A stretch of 64,000 bases of DNA from contig JAVHZZ010000011.1 in assembly GCA_036250195.1 (NCBI GenBank), positions 54,312,811 through 54,376,810 on the forward strand, given 5' to 3'. The notes beneath the pieces were generated by a model. It saw only the letters and a program-made list of their open reading frames with translations, made no database searches and was not told where the DNA came from. Made by a program: the position numbers and the translations under genes. This DNA is from Mixophyes australis. Taxonomy: Eukaryota > Chordata > Amphibia > Anura > Limnodynastidae. This document shows, piece by piece, positions 44,514 to 56,767 of the stretch. Each line of letters starts with the position of its first letter. Position 1 is the first letter of the stretch.

Positions 44514-44951
44514 TAAGGCTAGATACACATTACAGTATTTTCAGCCGATTGTCGAGCAATCACACGATAAATGACCATTCAACTTCATATCACATTAGTG
44601 TGTACACTGCAATGATGAACGATTATCGTTCCAAAACACATGGTATCTTTCATTTGATTTTTAAACTGGACTAACAATGTCATTCAACAATAGAACAATA
44701 TCCTTCCAATTCTGCAGTGTGTATGCAACCACTACCAGCAATGTCCATAGACCTCATTGGAGTGTGCAGTCACAATCTTTTCAGCCGATGGTTATGACAG
44801 ATGAAGAGTGCAGATCTGAGCGTAAATTGTGTAAAACATGTATATCGTGTACACATGAATCGGCCTGCTGATCGGGACTTTTTTTTCTGTCATCGGTAAA
44901 ATCGTTAAAGTTGCATCTGTAGAGATTTTTTGTAGTGTGTACCCAGCCTAA
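44514..44951. mobile_element. PIF/Harbinger-like MITE
   Basis: The insert 44517-44948 starts GGCTAGATACACATTAC and ends GTAGTGTGTACCCAGCC (inverted with a few changes). TAA lies on both sides, the TWA target typical of Harbinger. Non-coding. Confidence 0.7.
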
Positions 44952-46263
44952 GACTAATTGCAAGCTGTATATAACCATTGTTATAGGATTGAAAGCACAA
45001 GGTAACAGGTAAAAACAATAACACATGTGCAGGGTAAGAAAAACTAAATGTGTAGTTAAAGGGACAAGATTTCCTTTGTTGCATTTGTCCATCACCAAAG
45101 CCTCCCTTTACATTTGTTCCTTTATTGCAATGCAGAGAGTTGCATGAGTTTTCATTATGATGATGATGCTTTTTTTCTCTTTTCAGTTTATGTACTTAAT
45201 CTTACACTGTTGCTATAGACTTAGTAAAGATCCCAAGGTCATTCCAGTTTCACATGCAAATAAGCTAAATTAGCAACATTGTTGAAGGAACAGTATAGGC
45301 ATTATTTATTTTGCTTTGTTTTGTTTGCTACTGGTCTTTATCAACCACCTATTTTGCCCAGTAAAGATAATGGACGGGTGTGTTGGAAAATATGAGCATG
45401 TGTAGCGCACAGTAGCAGGTCAAATTAATTTACAATCCGATGAAAAAAATTAGGTGTGTTTTTTTTTTTTTAAACATAAGTCACTGTAACAGGCAATAAG
45501 AAATGTTGGTATTTACTATTTCACTTAGTTTGTTTCTTCTGATATTAATGATTTAGAATTCTGCATAGTGTCTTTGACTACCATGGTAACCACAGTCATA
45601 TGATGTAGTGAGCAGAGAGGCTATGAAAAGCCCCTCTGAGTTGTGTCGACTGTGTGTAATGTAAAATACACCCCTCCCCCTTCTCCCCCATTGCCTTCAC
45701 ATTACATGCTGAGAGCTGTCAACCTGTCTCTGTGTAACTGGCAACTATATTTTGCAGCCTCCAGAAAGATTTGGAAAAGGAAATTGATTTCTTGGAAAAC
45801 AGCTAAGACAGACTCCTATTCAGGCTTAAAAAGTACTTAACGTGCCATTTAAAAAAAAAAAACCTTTATAAATGGGATTGCTGCTTTAAAAAATACCCTT
45901 GGGCAGTATGAACTCTGAACTATATATGCCCTTGATTACATATCAAATATATATTTTAAATTAATATAATTTTGGGATACTCTTCTAAAACTTAGGGGTG
46001 AGCATCACATGAAATTTTGCACAGTATGATAAAGAGTGTAGCACTTCTCTAGTAAAATTATGGTGCTCAAGCTACTTTATCGACCTTATTGTCATGTGAC
46101 TGAACAGAAACTGTAGCATAGTAGCAAACAGTATGGGGAGACTTGCAATTTCACAAAATGTATTCATGTAACATTCAATTACATATTATGGAGCTCATTG
46201 TATAACATTTTTAGCATGGTGCGTAGCATTGATAGTATGGTTTATATATAAATATAAATATTT

Positions 46264-46264
<1 letters not shown>
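44952..46264. other. No gene recognised
   Basis: AT-rich; the 65-codon frame at 45643 has no domain. Nothing further supported. Confidence 0.4.
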
Positions 46265-46295
<31 letters not shown>

Positions 46296-46691
46296 CTACT
46301 ATATAAATGCCTAGTGGCGTGTGTGAAAAAAAAAAACAAGCTGCAGCGCCATCTGCTGGGCAGAGTTATACACTGACCTATATATTTCTTGAAGGAGAAG
46401 TGACAGTTGGGAGTGGTTGGTGGTTGCCGGGGGTGACAGTGGGGAGTTTTTAACACCTTAAGTAGCTTGATGAAGGATGTGGCGATGAAGATGAAGGATG
46501 AGGTGATGGAGAAAAATGATGAGGTGGTGACATGTGGACAAAACCACGTTAAAAAAGGGCGCTTGCGTCGGGAAGTAACGCTCTTCCCCTGAGGAGGCCT
46601 GGGCTAGGCCGAAATGCATGACAAGAACCTTTTTAACACCTTGAGTAGCTTGATTTGACTAGAATGCATGAGTATCATGCACAGGTTAACT

Positions 46692-46722
<31 letters not shown>
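46265..46722. mobile_element. Helitron-like insert inside a (TA)n microsatellite
   Basis: A (TA)n tract (46266-46295) and its continuation (46694-46722) flank a 399-bp insert (46295-46693). The insert starts TCTACTATATAA and ends with a hairpin TGCATGA-gta-TCATGCA (46665-46681) nine bases before CTTG. It sits between A and T with no target duplication. The 5' TC, subterminal hairpin and AT target are Helitron traits; the terminal CTTG departs from the usual CTRR. Internal direct repeats 'gtagcttgat' near 46460 and 46646. Confidence 0.6.
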
Positions 46723-46727
<5 letters not shown>

Positions 46728-47391
46728 GAATTAATAATTTCTTACTTTTACACATAATTTCTTTGACTGATAGGTGTACACTTGAAAGGGCCTAATTACA
46801 AGTTGACCGAATAAAAAACCTTTCTTACAGCAGTGGTGTTGACATACCATGTCCACATTACAATATCCATCTAAAGAGATTTGCTGACTCATATTTATAT
46901 ATATTTGATATTTATATATATTATTTGTCTTTGACATACTAATCCATGTCAAAGTTGTAAGCAGTGGGAAATAGTCATAAGACTTAGGGACCAATTTATC
47001 AAAGGACAAAAGCCCCATTGCCAGTGAAACCCCATTGCTGGCAGGAGGACTTGTTTTCGACCCTTTATATAGGGGTCGAAAAAACAAGGTGGTCTCCCCT
47101 TTTATATAAGGGAGAGACCACCAGTGACAAGTGCCATTGCAAGCCTCACGGCGATACTTAGAGTTTTGTTGGGTTCTCATGAATGAAAACACTAAAAGAA
47201 AGCTATTTTAGCTCCTGCTTCTTACTCCCACAAAATTATAAGTAAAAATTAAAAATGTCAAAAAAACTAAGTCTGCATATCAAAATGAATAGCAAGAATT
47301 TATTTTAATCTAAAGGAATAAAACACAACACAGTAAATGACATATACCTAAATATGACATAGGCAAATCATATATATATATATATATATAT
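46723..47391. other. No gene recognised
   Basis: AT-rich; a (TA)n tract at about 47370-47392. The minus-strand frame 46731-47192 has no recognisable domain. Confidence 0.4.
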
Positions 47392-48799
47392 ATTTATTTT
47401 AAAGATGAGCGGGCTCGGATTTTGTAAATCAGAGCCCCCCCGAACAGTGCGGATCCGATCCCGATCCGAGCACTGTTCGGGTATTCCCGGCGGACTCCAA
47501 ACTGAAAACGAGGCTGAACGTCATAATCGCTGCGTCGGATCTCGCGAGATCTGGATTCATGTTACCCCCCCCCCCCCCCCCCACCCTGGGACCAGCAGCA
47601 CCTCCTCCCCGTGCACTGGATGTATGTCAGACCTCGGTGACTGATCTCTGCACCAACAGCCTCTTAACTGTCCCACTGTGGGAAAAAATAGGGATGGAGC
47701 TGCGGGAGAGCTGTGTGTAGATGCTGGAGGTGTGAGGAGCTGATACTGCACGCAGGTTGCTACAGGGTGAGTGTGACTTATGTCTGCACTTATGTCTGCA
47801 TCTTACTTCCTGCACCTGCCCTCAGGTAAACATCCAGCTTACATACATTAACATTCAGAGACTGCATGAACTAAGGTGATTCCTGATAACTCCTAGTGTG
47901 AAGAAATGATGATCAGACACCATGAGAGATTCAGGATTCTGGACTCTGGGCACCTTGTGACTTACAGACTACTTAAATGAATTTACTGGAGCTCACACAT
48001 CTTTCGCCTTCCCTGGCAAATTACTTCAAAGGTTTCCTGATAATCTTTTCATCTCACACAATACACTTTCTAAATGCTGGATAATTCAAATGTGCAGCCA
48101 GAAAACTTCATTAATAATTAATTCAACTATAAAGAAGAAGTTGATGTGCACGGGAGAGGGTAAGTGATACAAAGGGGGCAGTTGTTGCTCAGTTAATTAT
48201 AGTGTAATGACCATTTATCCCAACCCTAACATTACCACTATGTCCCACTGCTTGGCAGCACTACAAGTCTCAGACAGAGGCCCTCGGTGCAACACTATGG
48301 GCCCCAGGTCTTAGTTAAAGGGAGGAAAACCGCTTTAATAAATTAGTGTGCTACAAACCCATATAATTATCAACCTGTCATAAATTATCATTCAGCCCAA
48401 CGCAATGTAAAGTATTGCGGATTAACTTATTGCCCAACACGCTTGAGCTGCGGAATTAGTGGCGCTATTTAAATAGCTGACGATCTACGCATGGCATGTC
48501 GGAGTGGATGTGTTCCATAAGGGGGCGCCAGGTTGCTTAATTTGTCTACAATAAACTCAATCCCTCTGTAGAATACTGGGCATTTATATCAGCAGCCCCC
48601 TAGATAGTTTAGAAAAAAATCTGGATTTTAGCAGTTTTTATGCCTTTTAAAAAATAAATCAGAACCCAAAACCCAAAATCAGAACCAAAACCTTTCGTGG
48701 GGTGTTTTGGCAAAACAAATCAGAACCCAAAACCTCAAGCTAATAAGAACCCAAAACCCAAAACCCGAAAAGTGGCCGGTGCACACCCCTAATTTATTT
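47392..48799. mobile_element. Non-autonomous hAT-type element
   Basis: Opens TAAAGATGAGCGGGCTCGG and closes 'gtggccggtgcacacccct', with a direct repeat ATTTATTT on both sides (47392-47399, 48792-48799). The 3' region is a run of 'aacccaaaacc' repeats like that at the 3' end of the 16690-20273 hAT relic. An 18-base C tract lies at 47565-47582. The AT-rich flanking repeat could be chance, so the ends are tentative. Confidence 0.55.
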
Positions 48800-51574
48800 A
48801 TTAAAAAGAAACACAACCACTTTCAGTGTACACTGATTAATGATGAGTAGCTGCTGCCATGAAAAAATAAAGAATGGAGTGCCAGAGTCCACAGAGTAAT
48901 CTTAATAGTCACCTCTATTTGCAATGAAGGTCTCCTCTAAATGGGTCTTGCAATCACACAGCAGAAATGCCAATGGAGTACATCAATCCCCAGACAGAAG
49001 ACAATGCAGACCAGATGGAAACCACAAGCCTTGATAATGAACTGGAGGTTGGTGTTTCATATGGATCCTGGCAGGTCCTCAATTGATAGTACAAATGACA
49101 CATTAGCAGGTTCCAATAAGACACATGGATTTATATAGCCATCCAGTGTAAGGTATTGAGCTTTTAATATACAACTTCATGGTATCTTAACTAATCACAT
49201 AGCACTTAGCTGTATATCGGCTGCAGTTTCTATTAAGGATCCTTCACCGCTCCACACGGAATTGTACAGCTTGATCCAGGTAATCGCAGAAGAGGTTTTG
49301 ACTGATAATAATATTACTACATGGTCTTCCAAAAAGACAAATATAATTTTGTTGTTCAATGTCACCACCTGCCACCATAGCTTCCGATAATTCCGCATTT
49401 GCTTGTAGTGAGTAATGTTTTTTCTGTGCACTCTCCTGTGCCTATTTTTATGTGCACTTACATAATGCACTAGGCATTATGTAAAATACTAATTAAACCA
49501 AATTTACCAGGTTCTCTTTAAATCAGCATTTAAATTGAATGTATAGGAGAAAATCCCCCAATGAAACTGGCAGATCACGAAAATGGGAGAATTAATCTGG
49601 TAATGAGGGGTCAAAACACTCTGGTCTCTATTCACCCAAAAGTATTTAAGGGTCCATGATTTCTTCAGCCCTTACTTTATATCACCAAGACTTGATTTCA
49701 AATCTGCCGCTTCCCCAAGATTACCAGATCTGCACTAGAAAAAGATGATCTTAAAACAAATGTGTGGTGCATAGTCCATGGTTTAGACATTTTTTCACTA
49801 TTATTATAAAAACTTAAAATGGACACGTACCAGAAATTATATAGAATCAAACATAACAAAAGCTGTATGATGTAGTTGTCCTTTCACTGCTTGGATTCAT
49901 AGACATGAGCAGCAAACACCAATGAAACTTGAAGCAACCATTTTATTGAAAACTGGCATATAGAAGATTACATTATATCTTATGTACCTCTACATAAAAA
50001 TAAAAGCATATTATTCCTCAGACTCACAATCATATCTACAATTTTGTATTAGGAAATATAACTGACCACTAAGATTATTCGGTCAAAAGTGTCCCAACAC
50101 CCTTTGTATCCATTATAATCAAGCCTTATCAAATTATTTAACTCAAAATATTAATAATTGTAACAATATATAACACTTGTTTTATTATATGAGTGAAACT
50201 CATCGCAGAGCAAATAGGCCGAATATATATATAAAGCTATTGCTATTTTAAAATCTTGGCCAAAAAACTACTAGCAAGATAAACTTATCAAATATATTCT
50301 ATAATAGCCATACAATATCATACCACTATTCACAAATACAGCATGAGTTTAAAATATGAATGAACTTTAGAAGTGCCGAAAGGACACCAAAGTCTATGTT
50401 TAGTTCAAACTATTGAAGCACTGGTGCTAATACAATTAATTTAAAGTTTTTTGGGCAGTGTTGAAACAACAAGATTGCCATTTTCCAAAGCGTCACATTA
50501 TACATCAACATCCCAGTTTTTCACATGATAAGCATACAAAGTGTGATAATTTATGGAGCAGTGCTTTGACAAACTGCTGGAAAAATGCCAGAAAAAATAG
50601 GGGAAAATAGCTGAAACCACATTCTGTTTGAGCTATCTTGCATGTCAGAACATGTAAAAAAAAAATTATATGAAGACTATAAAACAAAACTTTCTGTCTA
50701 TTCTATAACAATCAATTAGCTACCCATCATCAGACCTGGACCTCTAAGGGAAAGGTGGCGACTGCACCTAGAGATGTCTAGACTAATGCTAATTAGCACT
50801 GGGCCTCTCCTGGTACACCTAGCCGGTGAGTACCAGAGGAACAGTAAAAAATGTTTGCATGTCCACTCATAATAATAATAATAATAAATAAATAAAAGAT
50901 AACGCCCCTGCTGATCAAATAAATAATAGTGCCCCGGTCAAGTAAATAGTTAATGTTGACCCTGATGAATAAATAATTCATAATTACCTCACTGAATAAG
51001 TAATTCATTGTGTCATATAGACGATCCAGACTGTTCCCGAGAAGCTCACCATTAATTAATGTCCTGTAAGGCAGCCTACTTAATAGACAGACAGTCAATT
51101 ATGACTGATCTTTCATTGGTATTTTCAAGAGGAGCCCAATACTACTTAGCATTGGTGCTAGGCATCCCTAGGTGCTGGGGCCCAAATGTTTGTTTTGGCC
51201 CCTCTTATTACAGGCTCGATGCTGAGTAGCACTGTGATGTTACACAACTTAGAGTAAAACTGGATGATTCCCATCTGATTTTACCAGGCAAATTTCACTA
51301 AATCGTATGTGGTTTGATTTAAACTGAAGCAACGTAGGAATTTTGAAACCGCCGCACATTACCAGCGATTTGTGCTTTCCCCCTCCATACCGCAGGGCAG
51401 TAAATCCAGCGGTTTGGAGGTAAAAAACAAAGGAGTTGTGCCACGATTTCATAACCCACAAAATAAACCCAGCTTAGTAAATTTCCCCCTAAAACTTTGT
51501 TTTTGTAGTTAGAGATCACCTAATTCTACCCAAACTTATTTTTTAAAAAAGGTGGTCTTAGGCTTTAACACTTT
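48800..51574. other. No gene recognised
   Basis: 2.8 kb of AT-rich sequence with only short open frames and a (TAA)n tract at about 50869-50893. Confidence 0.45.
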
Positions 51575-51748
51575 GGGCTAGATTTACTAAACTGCGGGTT
51601 TGAAAAAGTGGAGCTGTTGCATATAGCAACCAATCAGATTCTAGCTGTCATTTTGTAGAATTCACTAAATAAATGACAGCTAGAATCTGATTGGTTGCTA
51701 CAGGCAACATCTCCACTTTTCCAAACCCACAGTTTAGTAAATATACCC
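51575..51748. mobile_element. Palindromic MITE, family C copy 2
   Basis: Opens GGGCTAGATTTACTAAACTG and closes CAGTTTAGTAAATATACCCC; the halves carry 'caaccaatcagattctagc' and its complement. Flanked by CTTT/TTT. Close relative of 21801-21976. Confidence 0.8.
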
Positions 51749-52213
51749 CTTTGTGTTTTTGTTTTTTAAAAATGGAGCTATGTGTTAATGAATATGAATA
51801 TGATTAATATTATTATTGACTTACCAACATATTTGTTTCCTTTTGTAAGTAAAAATATCTGTTTCCTTTTGAATTCAGACACATTAATATAAAATTATGC
51901 TAAAAAATATCACACAGTGAAGGATATGACCTAAAAAGACAACATATGATTTGAGCTTTTGAAGAAGGAAAGTCTGTAAAACAGTGATATGCAGCCATCC
52001 GGCTATCACCTGCTGCCCACAGCTCCTTCCTGCTTTATAGTTAGCTTGTAACACCTGTTTAAAATGCCCATTGATATGACATTACAGGTAGGCAGGGCCA
52101 CCTTAACAACTTTATGGGCCCCTGGGCAATGCAGTGTACCGGGCCCCTAAAAAAAAAATCTATATCTATATATATATATATATAAATAGTGTGTGTGTGT
52201 GTAAAAAAAATAT

Positions 52214-52282
52214 ATATGTATGGAAAAAAAAAGTGATTATATATATAATCACTTTTTTTTTACATATATATATATATATATA
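52214..52282. repeat. Left copy of a ~69-bp flanking duplication with a perfect palindrome
   Basis: Contains A9-GTGATTATATATATAATCAC-T9 (52224-52261), a perfect inverted repeat. The same stretch, with equal A and T run lengths, recurs at 57247-57315 on the other side of the Penelope element. Confidence 0.85.
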
Positions 52283-52759
52283 TAAAAGCACACGATCAAT
52301 ATAATAAGGCGCTAGCAACCACACTGTAACCACCAGTTAGATAATTGGTATAAAAGATGTGCCAGATGTTCAGTCCCACAAAAAACACATATAGCTCAAA
52401 TTGAAGAGCGGCAGCCGCAGATGACTTGTGTCCAGATGGTAAGTCCGGAAGAATTGAGGTAACTGTTGATAGAGAAAACAAGTAGGGCGCCCAATGTGTA
52501 ATATCAGATAGAAATGGGGACGATGTAATAAACTGCGTACCGTAAGGATTCCAGAATCAAGTGATATGGTAGGAGTTCCTCTTCAGAGGTAGTGCCTCCC
52601 CCTCATCCACAGGATGATGACAATGTGGATATAAAAGCACATATAGTGTAGTATAGTTGTGTTATGTAACACCAATTGTGATAAAACCTCCACCACTATC
52701 AATAGTGGAAGCCCAACAACCAAAAGCGGCTTAATATTAGGTATACACCTCCAAATACA
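52280..52759 (-). repeat. Penelope direct repeat (3' pseudo-LTR)
   Basis: 480 bp, constant offset of 4488 bp to the other copy. Contains the hairpin-forming pair 'atccaca' / 'tgtggat' near 52607-52630. Confidence 0.95.
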
Positions 52760-53523
52760 AAAAAATCTGCGTACCAGAAATCCTGTTATACAAGTAGCAT
52801 ATGTGTGCTCTAGATCATCAGTCCATCATGGTAAAACGATCAGGCAGATATCATAGGCAAACAGACAAACACAAAAGTGCCATGTCAGAGTAAAAAATAA
52901 CACTTTAATAAAAAAGCAGTATAAACTCACATGAGGTACAGAAATGATGCCAATAGAATGACAGTAGCTCAACGCGTTTCGTCCCAACACCGTGGGACTT
53001 CCTCAGGAGCAGATACACCATGACTGTATCAGTCAAAAGCACCGACTTTTAAACCGATGGACGCGCCATATTGGCGCATGCGCAGAACCAATGTGTATCG
53101 CGCAAGCGCGAGAATAACTTTATTAGCAAACACACTGGGAGACAAAACGGACTAGAGAATTTGGTCTGTGCTTATTTAAAATACACACATTATTATAATC
53201 CCATATGGGAAGTTAAATCAACCACTAGTAATCTAACCACATAAACTCCAAAAAATGGAGTAGTACTAAGGATTGAAGGCAATAAAAACGAGTGTTGTAA
53301 AAAACATAAAAAACAGCCATAATGACTCCCTATAAATATAAAGGTTAACCTAACAGTGGTATAAACATTACTATACAAAATATATCTAGAACAGGAAAAG
53401 CAGAAATTACAGCCATAAATCCCTCAGATCTTATAAGGTAAAGATGTATATAAACCAATACAGATCATAATACTAAAACTAGGATCATAATATTAAAAAT
53501 TAGTAAAAGGATGGAAAAAAGTG

Positions 53524-55932
53524 TTAAAGAAATGGGGCTATTTCATACATCTCGTTTAAGCCAGTAGGTATTAGAGTCCCCAATTGAAATATCCAAAACA
53601 TTTCCCGTTGGGAAAGTTTACGTTGTAAGTCGCCCCCTCTTGACTTAAGTGATACTTTCTCCAGGGCCATGAATTTAAGATGTTTCGGATCACTATTATG
53701 TTTAGATAAGAAGTGTCTAGACACCGAATGACTCTGCACACCATTCTTAATATTACGTATGTGTTCCTGGATCCTTAGTTTAAGTGGGCGTTTTGTTTTG
53801 CCCACATACTTCAGATTACATGAACACTCTAGCATATAGATGACTGATGTAGTTAAACAGTCAATTCTCTGTTTCACACTGAATTGTCTGCTATTATCAG
53901 AATTAAAAAAGACAGTTTTCATTGTACTCATGTATTGACATATGTTACAATGAGTACATTTCACAGAACCTATATTATTCATTAAAAAACCAGAAGGTTT
54001 TAATGGAGTGATATCTTTATGAAGCAAACTGGGAGCAATTAGATCCTTTAGATTACGATTTTTCCGAAAAATTAAAGATGGTTTAGCTGGAAGTATCTGG
54101 GACAAAATTGGATCTCTTAATAAAATGCCCCAATGTCTATTCAGTGTTGTTCTTATCCGATTTTCACCACTACTAAATTCTGTGATAAATGGGACCATAT
54201 CCTTCTTGTCGGATTTCTTTGTATATTTCAATATTTCACCACGATCCCTATTCTTAATTTTGTTCCTAGCCTCATTAAGTAAATGATGTGGATATTCCCT
54301 TTCTTCAAAGCGGCCTAAGTAAACATCAAGTTGTTCCTCAAAATCAGAGTTCTGACTACAATTTCTTTTCAACCTATTGAATTGAGAAAATGGAATGTTG
54401 TCCTTCCATCTTTTAAGGTGACAACTACCATAATGTAGATAGCTGTTAGTATCCACATGTTTAATAAAATTTCTAGTGAGGACTTCTGTACCACTAGATG
54501 TCAAAATGAGATCAAGGTATTCAACTTGTGTCTTATTGATATTAGCGGTGAACTTAAGATTATATTCATTTCTACCGATGTACTGTAAAAACTCATCAAA
54601 CTCCTCGCAAGTACCATTCCAAATAATTAGAATGTCATCAATATAGCGTTTATATAATTTGATCTTATTTGTGAAAGGATTTAGTTGGTGAATATATTTG
54701 GACTCCCAGCTTCCCATATGTAAGTTAGCGAAGCTGGGTGCAAACGTGGTACCCATGGCCGTACCACAAGTTTGCAAATAGAAGGTATCCAAAAAACTAA
54801 AGTAATTGTGAGACAAAACAAAACGAATAAGATCACAAATGAAATTTTTGTGATCCAGTGTAACAGAGTCATCCTTATCCAAAAATTCCCTACATGATTC
54901 TATACCCTTCTCATGTTGTATTGATGTATAGAGGGATTGTACATCAATTGTAGTCCAATAGAAAGAAGAATTATCCCAGACAACGTCTTGTAATATTTGT
55001 AAGATACTATTTGTATCCTTCAAGTAGGACTCCAAAGAAATTACATATTTTTTAAGGAAAATATCAATATATTTTGATGAATTAGACGTTAAGGAGTCTA
55101 TGCCCGATATAATGGGACGTCCTGGAGGTGCTTGCAGGTCCTTATGAATCTTAGGAAGATAATAAAAGGTGGGGATAATGGGGCAGGATGTATACAGATA
55201 CTGAAATTCATCCTTATTCAGAATGTTTGAATGGAGTCCCTTAGATAGAAGCTCACGTAATGAAGTAACATAGTCCTGGGTAGGATCTTTATGTAATTTG
55301 GAATATGCTAACGGGTCCCCCAAAAGTCTGTTAGCCTCTGCTACATAATCTGATCGAGTTAAGATTACTGTACCACCCCCCTTATCAGCTTGCTTAATAA
55401 CTATATTGCTATTTGACTGTAAGTCTTTTAGAGCTTGTTTTTCATGTATTGTTAAATTACCTTTGACTTTAGTATCAAATTCAGAATGACACAGATCTTG
55501 AATGACAAGATCCTGAAAGATATGTATATGATTGCTTTTTGACTCAAGAGGATAAAATTTTGATGTTAATTTTAAGCCAGATTTAGAAAGTGACTCAAAA
55601 TTCTGAAGACACCCTGTATCTCTCCTGGCAAAATGCCTTTTTAATGTAAGTTTTCGTACAAATTTCTGTACGTCAACATACATCTGGAACTTGTTAAGAT
55701 GTTTAGTAGGGGCAAATGACAGTCCTTTTTTAAGAACTGAAACTTCTGATTTTGATAATGTATGTTCAGATAGATTAAATATCCCTTTAGTTCTCAAAAT
55801 ATCAGTAGAATCTAAAGGAACCTTCTTTTTTGAGATTTGAACTCCCCCTCGTTTTCCACGTCGTCTGTATATCTCCTTTTTAAGGGAGAGGCTACCCTTG
55901 TACTCTCTTTTAGCTGGGATTTGGAATGCCAA
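53524..55932 (-). CDS. Penelope reverse transcriptase with GIY-YIG endonuclease
   Basis: 802 codons; the first codon is TTG-like and there is no early ATG, so the protein is probably entered from the upstream frame. RT motifs: GRPIISGIDSLTSNSSKYID, TTIDVQSLYTSIQHEKG, AMGTTFAPSFANLHMG and the catalytic YIDD (430-433). A Cys-rich linker KCTHCNICQYM follows, then the GIY-YIG nuclease YMLECSCNLKYVGKTKRPLK (about 690-725), which nicks DNA to prime reverse transcription. The relation to telomerase RT is known for this class. No internal stop in the whole frame, and the C-terminus is complete. Confidence 0.95.
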   Translation of the reverse strand: MAFQIPAKREYKGSLSLKKEIYRRRGKRGGVQISKKKVPLDSTDILRTKGIFNLSEHTLSKSEVSVLKKGLSFAPTKHLNKFQMYVDVQKFVRKLTLKRHFARRDTGCLQNFESLSKSGLKLTSKFYPLESKSNHIHIFQDLVIQDLCHSEFDTKVKGNLTIHEKQALKDLQSNSNIVIKQADKGGGTVILTRSDYVAEANRLLGDPLAYSKLHKDPTQDYVTSLRELLSKGLHSNILNKDEFQYLYTSCPIIPTFYYLPKIHKDLQAPPGRPIISGIDSLTSNSSKYIDIFLKKYVISLESYLKDTNSILQILQDVVWDNSSFYWTTIDVQSLYTSIQHEKGIESCREFLDKDDSVTLDHKNFICDLIRFVLSHNYFSFLDTFYLQTCGTAMGTTFAPSFANLHMGSWESKYIHQLNPFTNKIKLYKRYIDDILIIWNGTCEEFDEFLQYIGRNEYNLKFTANINKTQVEYLDLILTSSGTEVLTRNFIKHVDTNSYLHYGSCHLKRWKDNIPFSQFNRLKRNCSQNSDFEEQLDVYLGRFEEREYPHHLLNEARNKIKNRDRGEILKYTKKSDKKDMVPFITEFSSGENRIRTTLNRHWGILLRDPILSQILPAKPSLIFRKNRNLKDLIAPSLLHKDITPLKPSGFLMNNIGSVKCTHCNICQYMSTMKTVFFNSDNSRQFSVKQRIDCLTTSVIYMLECSCNLKYVGKTKRPLKLRIQEHIRNIKNGVQSHSVSRHFLSKHNSDPKHLKFMALEKVSLKSRGGDLQRKLSQREMFWIFQLGTLIPTGLNEMYEIAPFL

Positions 55933-56693
55933 GGTCTCTCTCGTTTGGATGGACCTGGGGATAAAAAATCCTCTGTGTCACTATCTGACACTGACAAGGT
56001 GGAAAATCTGTTTTTCAGTCTCGGTTCAAAATGAACCTGTTTGTTCATTTTTGGGCTAGATTGGATAGGTTCTCTTCTTATTGGAACATTCTTCCATTTG
56101 TTGTTAACGGAATGTTCTTGCTGTCGCGAATCCCCATTACCAAATTTACCACTAACCTTAGGTTTTGGCCATTTTTTAACGTTATCTTGTATGTAATCTT
56201 TCTTATCTCTATGGAATTTACGTTCCTTAATTTTTATCACCTCCATTTCAACCCTATCTAATTTTTTATTCAACACCAATTCATTGGCTTTAAAATTTAT
56301 ATCCTCCTTAAAGGGTTGCAAAAGAACCTCTTTAGTTTCTAGTTCCTTTTCAACTTCTTTAAATATATTGGTTTTTTCAAGGATAATCAACTTAATCAGT
56401 TTAAGTGAACAATCATGTAATACATTGTCCCATTCTTTCATAAAAGCCTGATTATCTAGTCCAAAAGTGGGAATCTTATGTAATCTAAGGCCTCGGGGAA
56501 CTCTATTTACCTCCAAATAAGATTGCAAACATTTGATATCCCACCATGCCTTCGTTTCTTTGATCAATAATTTCTCTATGTCCCAAAATAGCTGATCTAA
56601 GTCGCCATTTTGGTCAGATGACTCCATATTATCATCAAAGATTTTTTGACAAAATTCATTTCTAAGATTAATTCTATTTGCCGATTTCCACAT
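55812..56693 (-). CDS. Penelope N-terminal frame (ORF1-like)
   Basis: 293 codons, ATG at 56693 (MWKSANRINLRNEF). It has helical, Lys/Glu-rich sequence with VNRVPRGLRLHKIPTFG (a stretch I associate with amphibian Penelope proteins), then a basic Ser/Pro-rich region. It overlaps the RT frame by 121 nt; the RT frame is -1 relative to it. Family members as I recall them have one frame, so either this copy has one small indel in 55812-55932 or the element uses a frameshift. I found no in-frame slippery heptamer. Confidence 0.8.
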   Translation of the reverse strand: MWKSANRINLRNEFCQKIFDDNMESSDQNGDLDQLFWDIEKLLIKETKAWWDIKCLQSYLEVNRVPRGLRLHKIPTFGLDNQAFMKEWDNVLHDCSLKLIKLIILEKTNIFKEVEKELETKEVLLQPFKEDINFKANELVLNKKLDRVEMEVIKIKERKFHRDKKDYIQDNVKKWPKPKVSGKFGNGDSRQQEHSVNNKWKNVPIRREPIQSSPKMNKQVHFEPRLKNRFSTLSVSDSDTEDFLSPGPSKRERPWHSKSQLKESTRVASPLKRRYTDDVENEGEFKSQKRRFL

Positions 56694-56767
56694 TGTAAAG
56701 AGAAAATATATATCTATATAACAGGAAACGTGGGTAGCAGCAGCCTATATCAACAACCAAATAACAG

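Noticed and set aside
52280..52759. Hammerhead ribozyme in the Penelope direct repeat
   Set aside because: Penelope repeats often carry one, so I looked on both strands for CTGATGA...GAAA cores. Only look-alikes (GGATGATGA, CTGAAGAGG) without the full core were found.
55825..55831. A AAA AAG run (minus strand) as a slippery site joining the Penelope frames
   Set aside because: It is not in the required register relative to the upstream frame.
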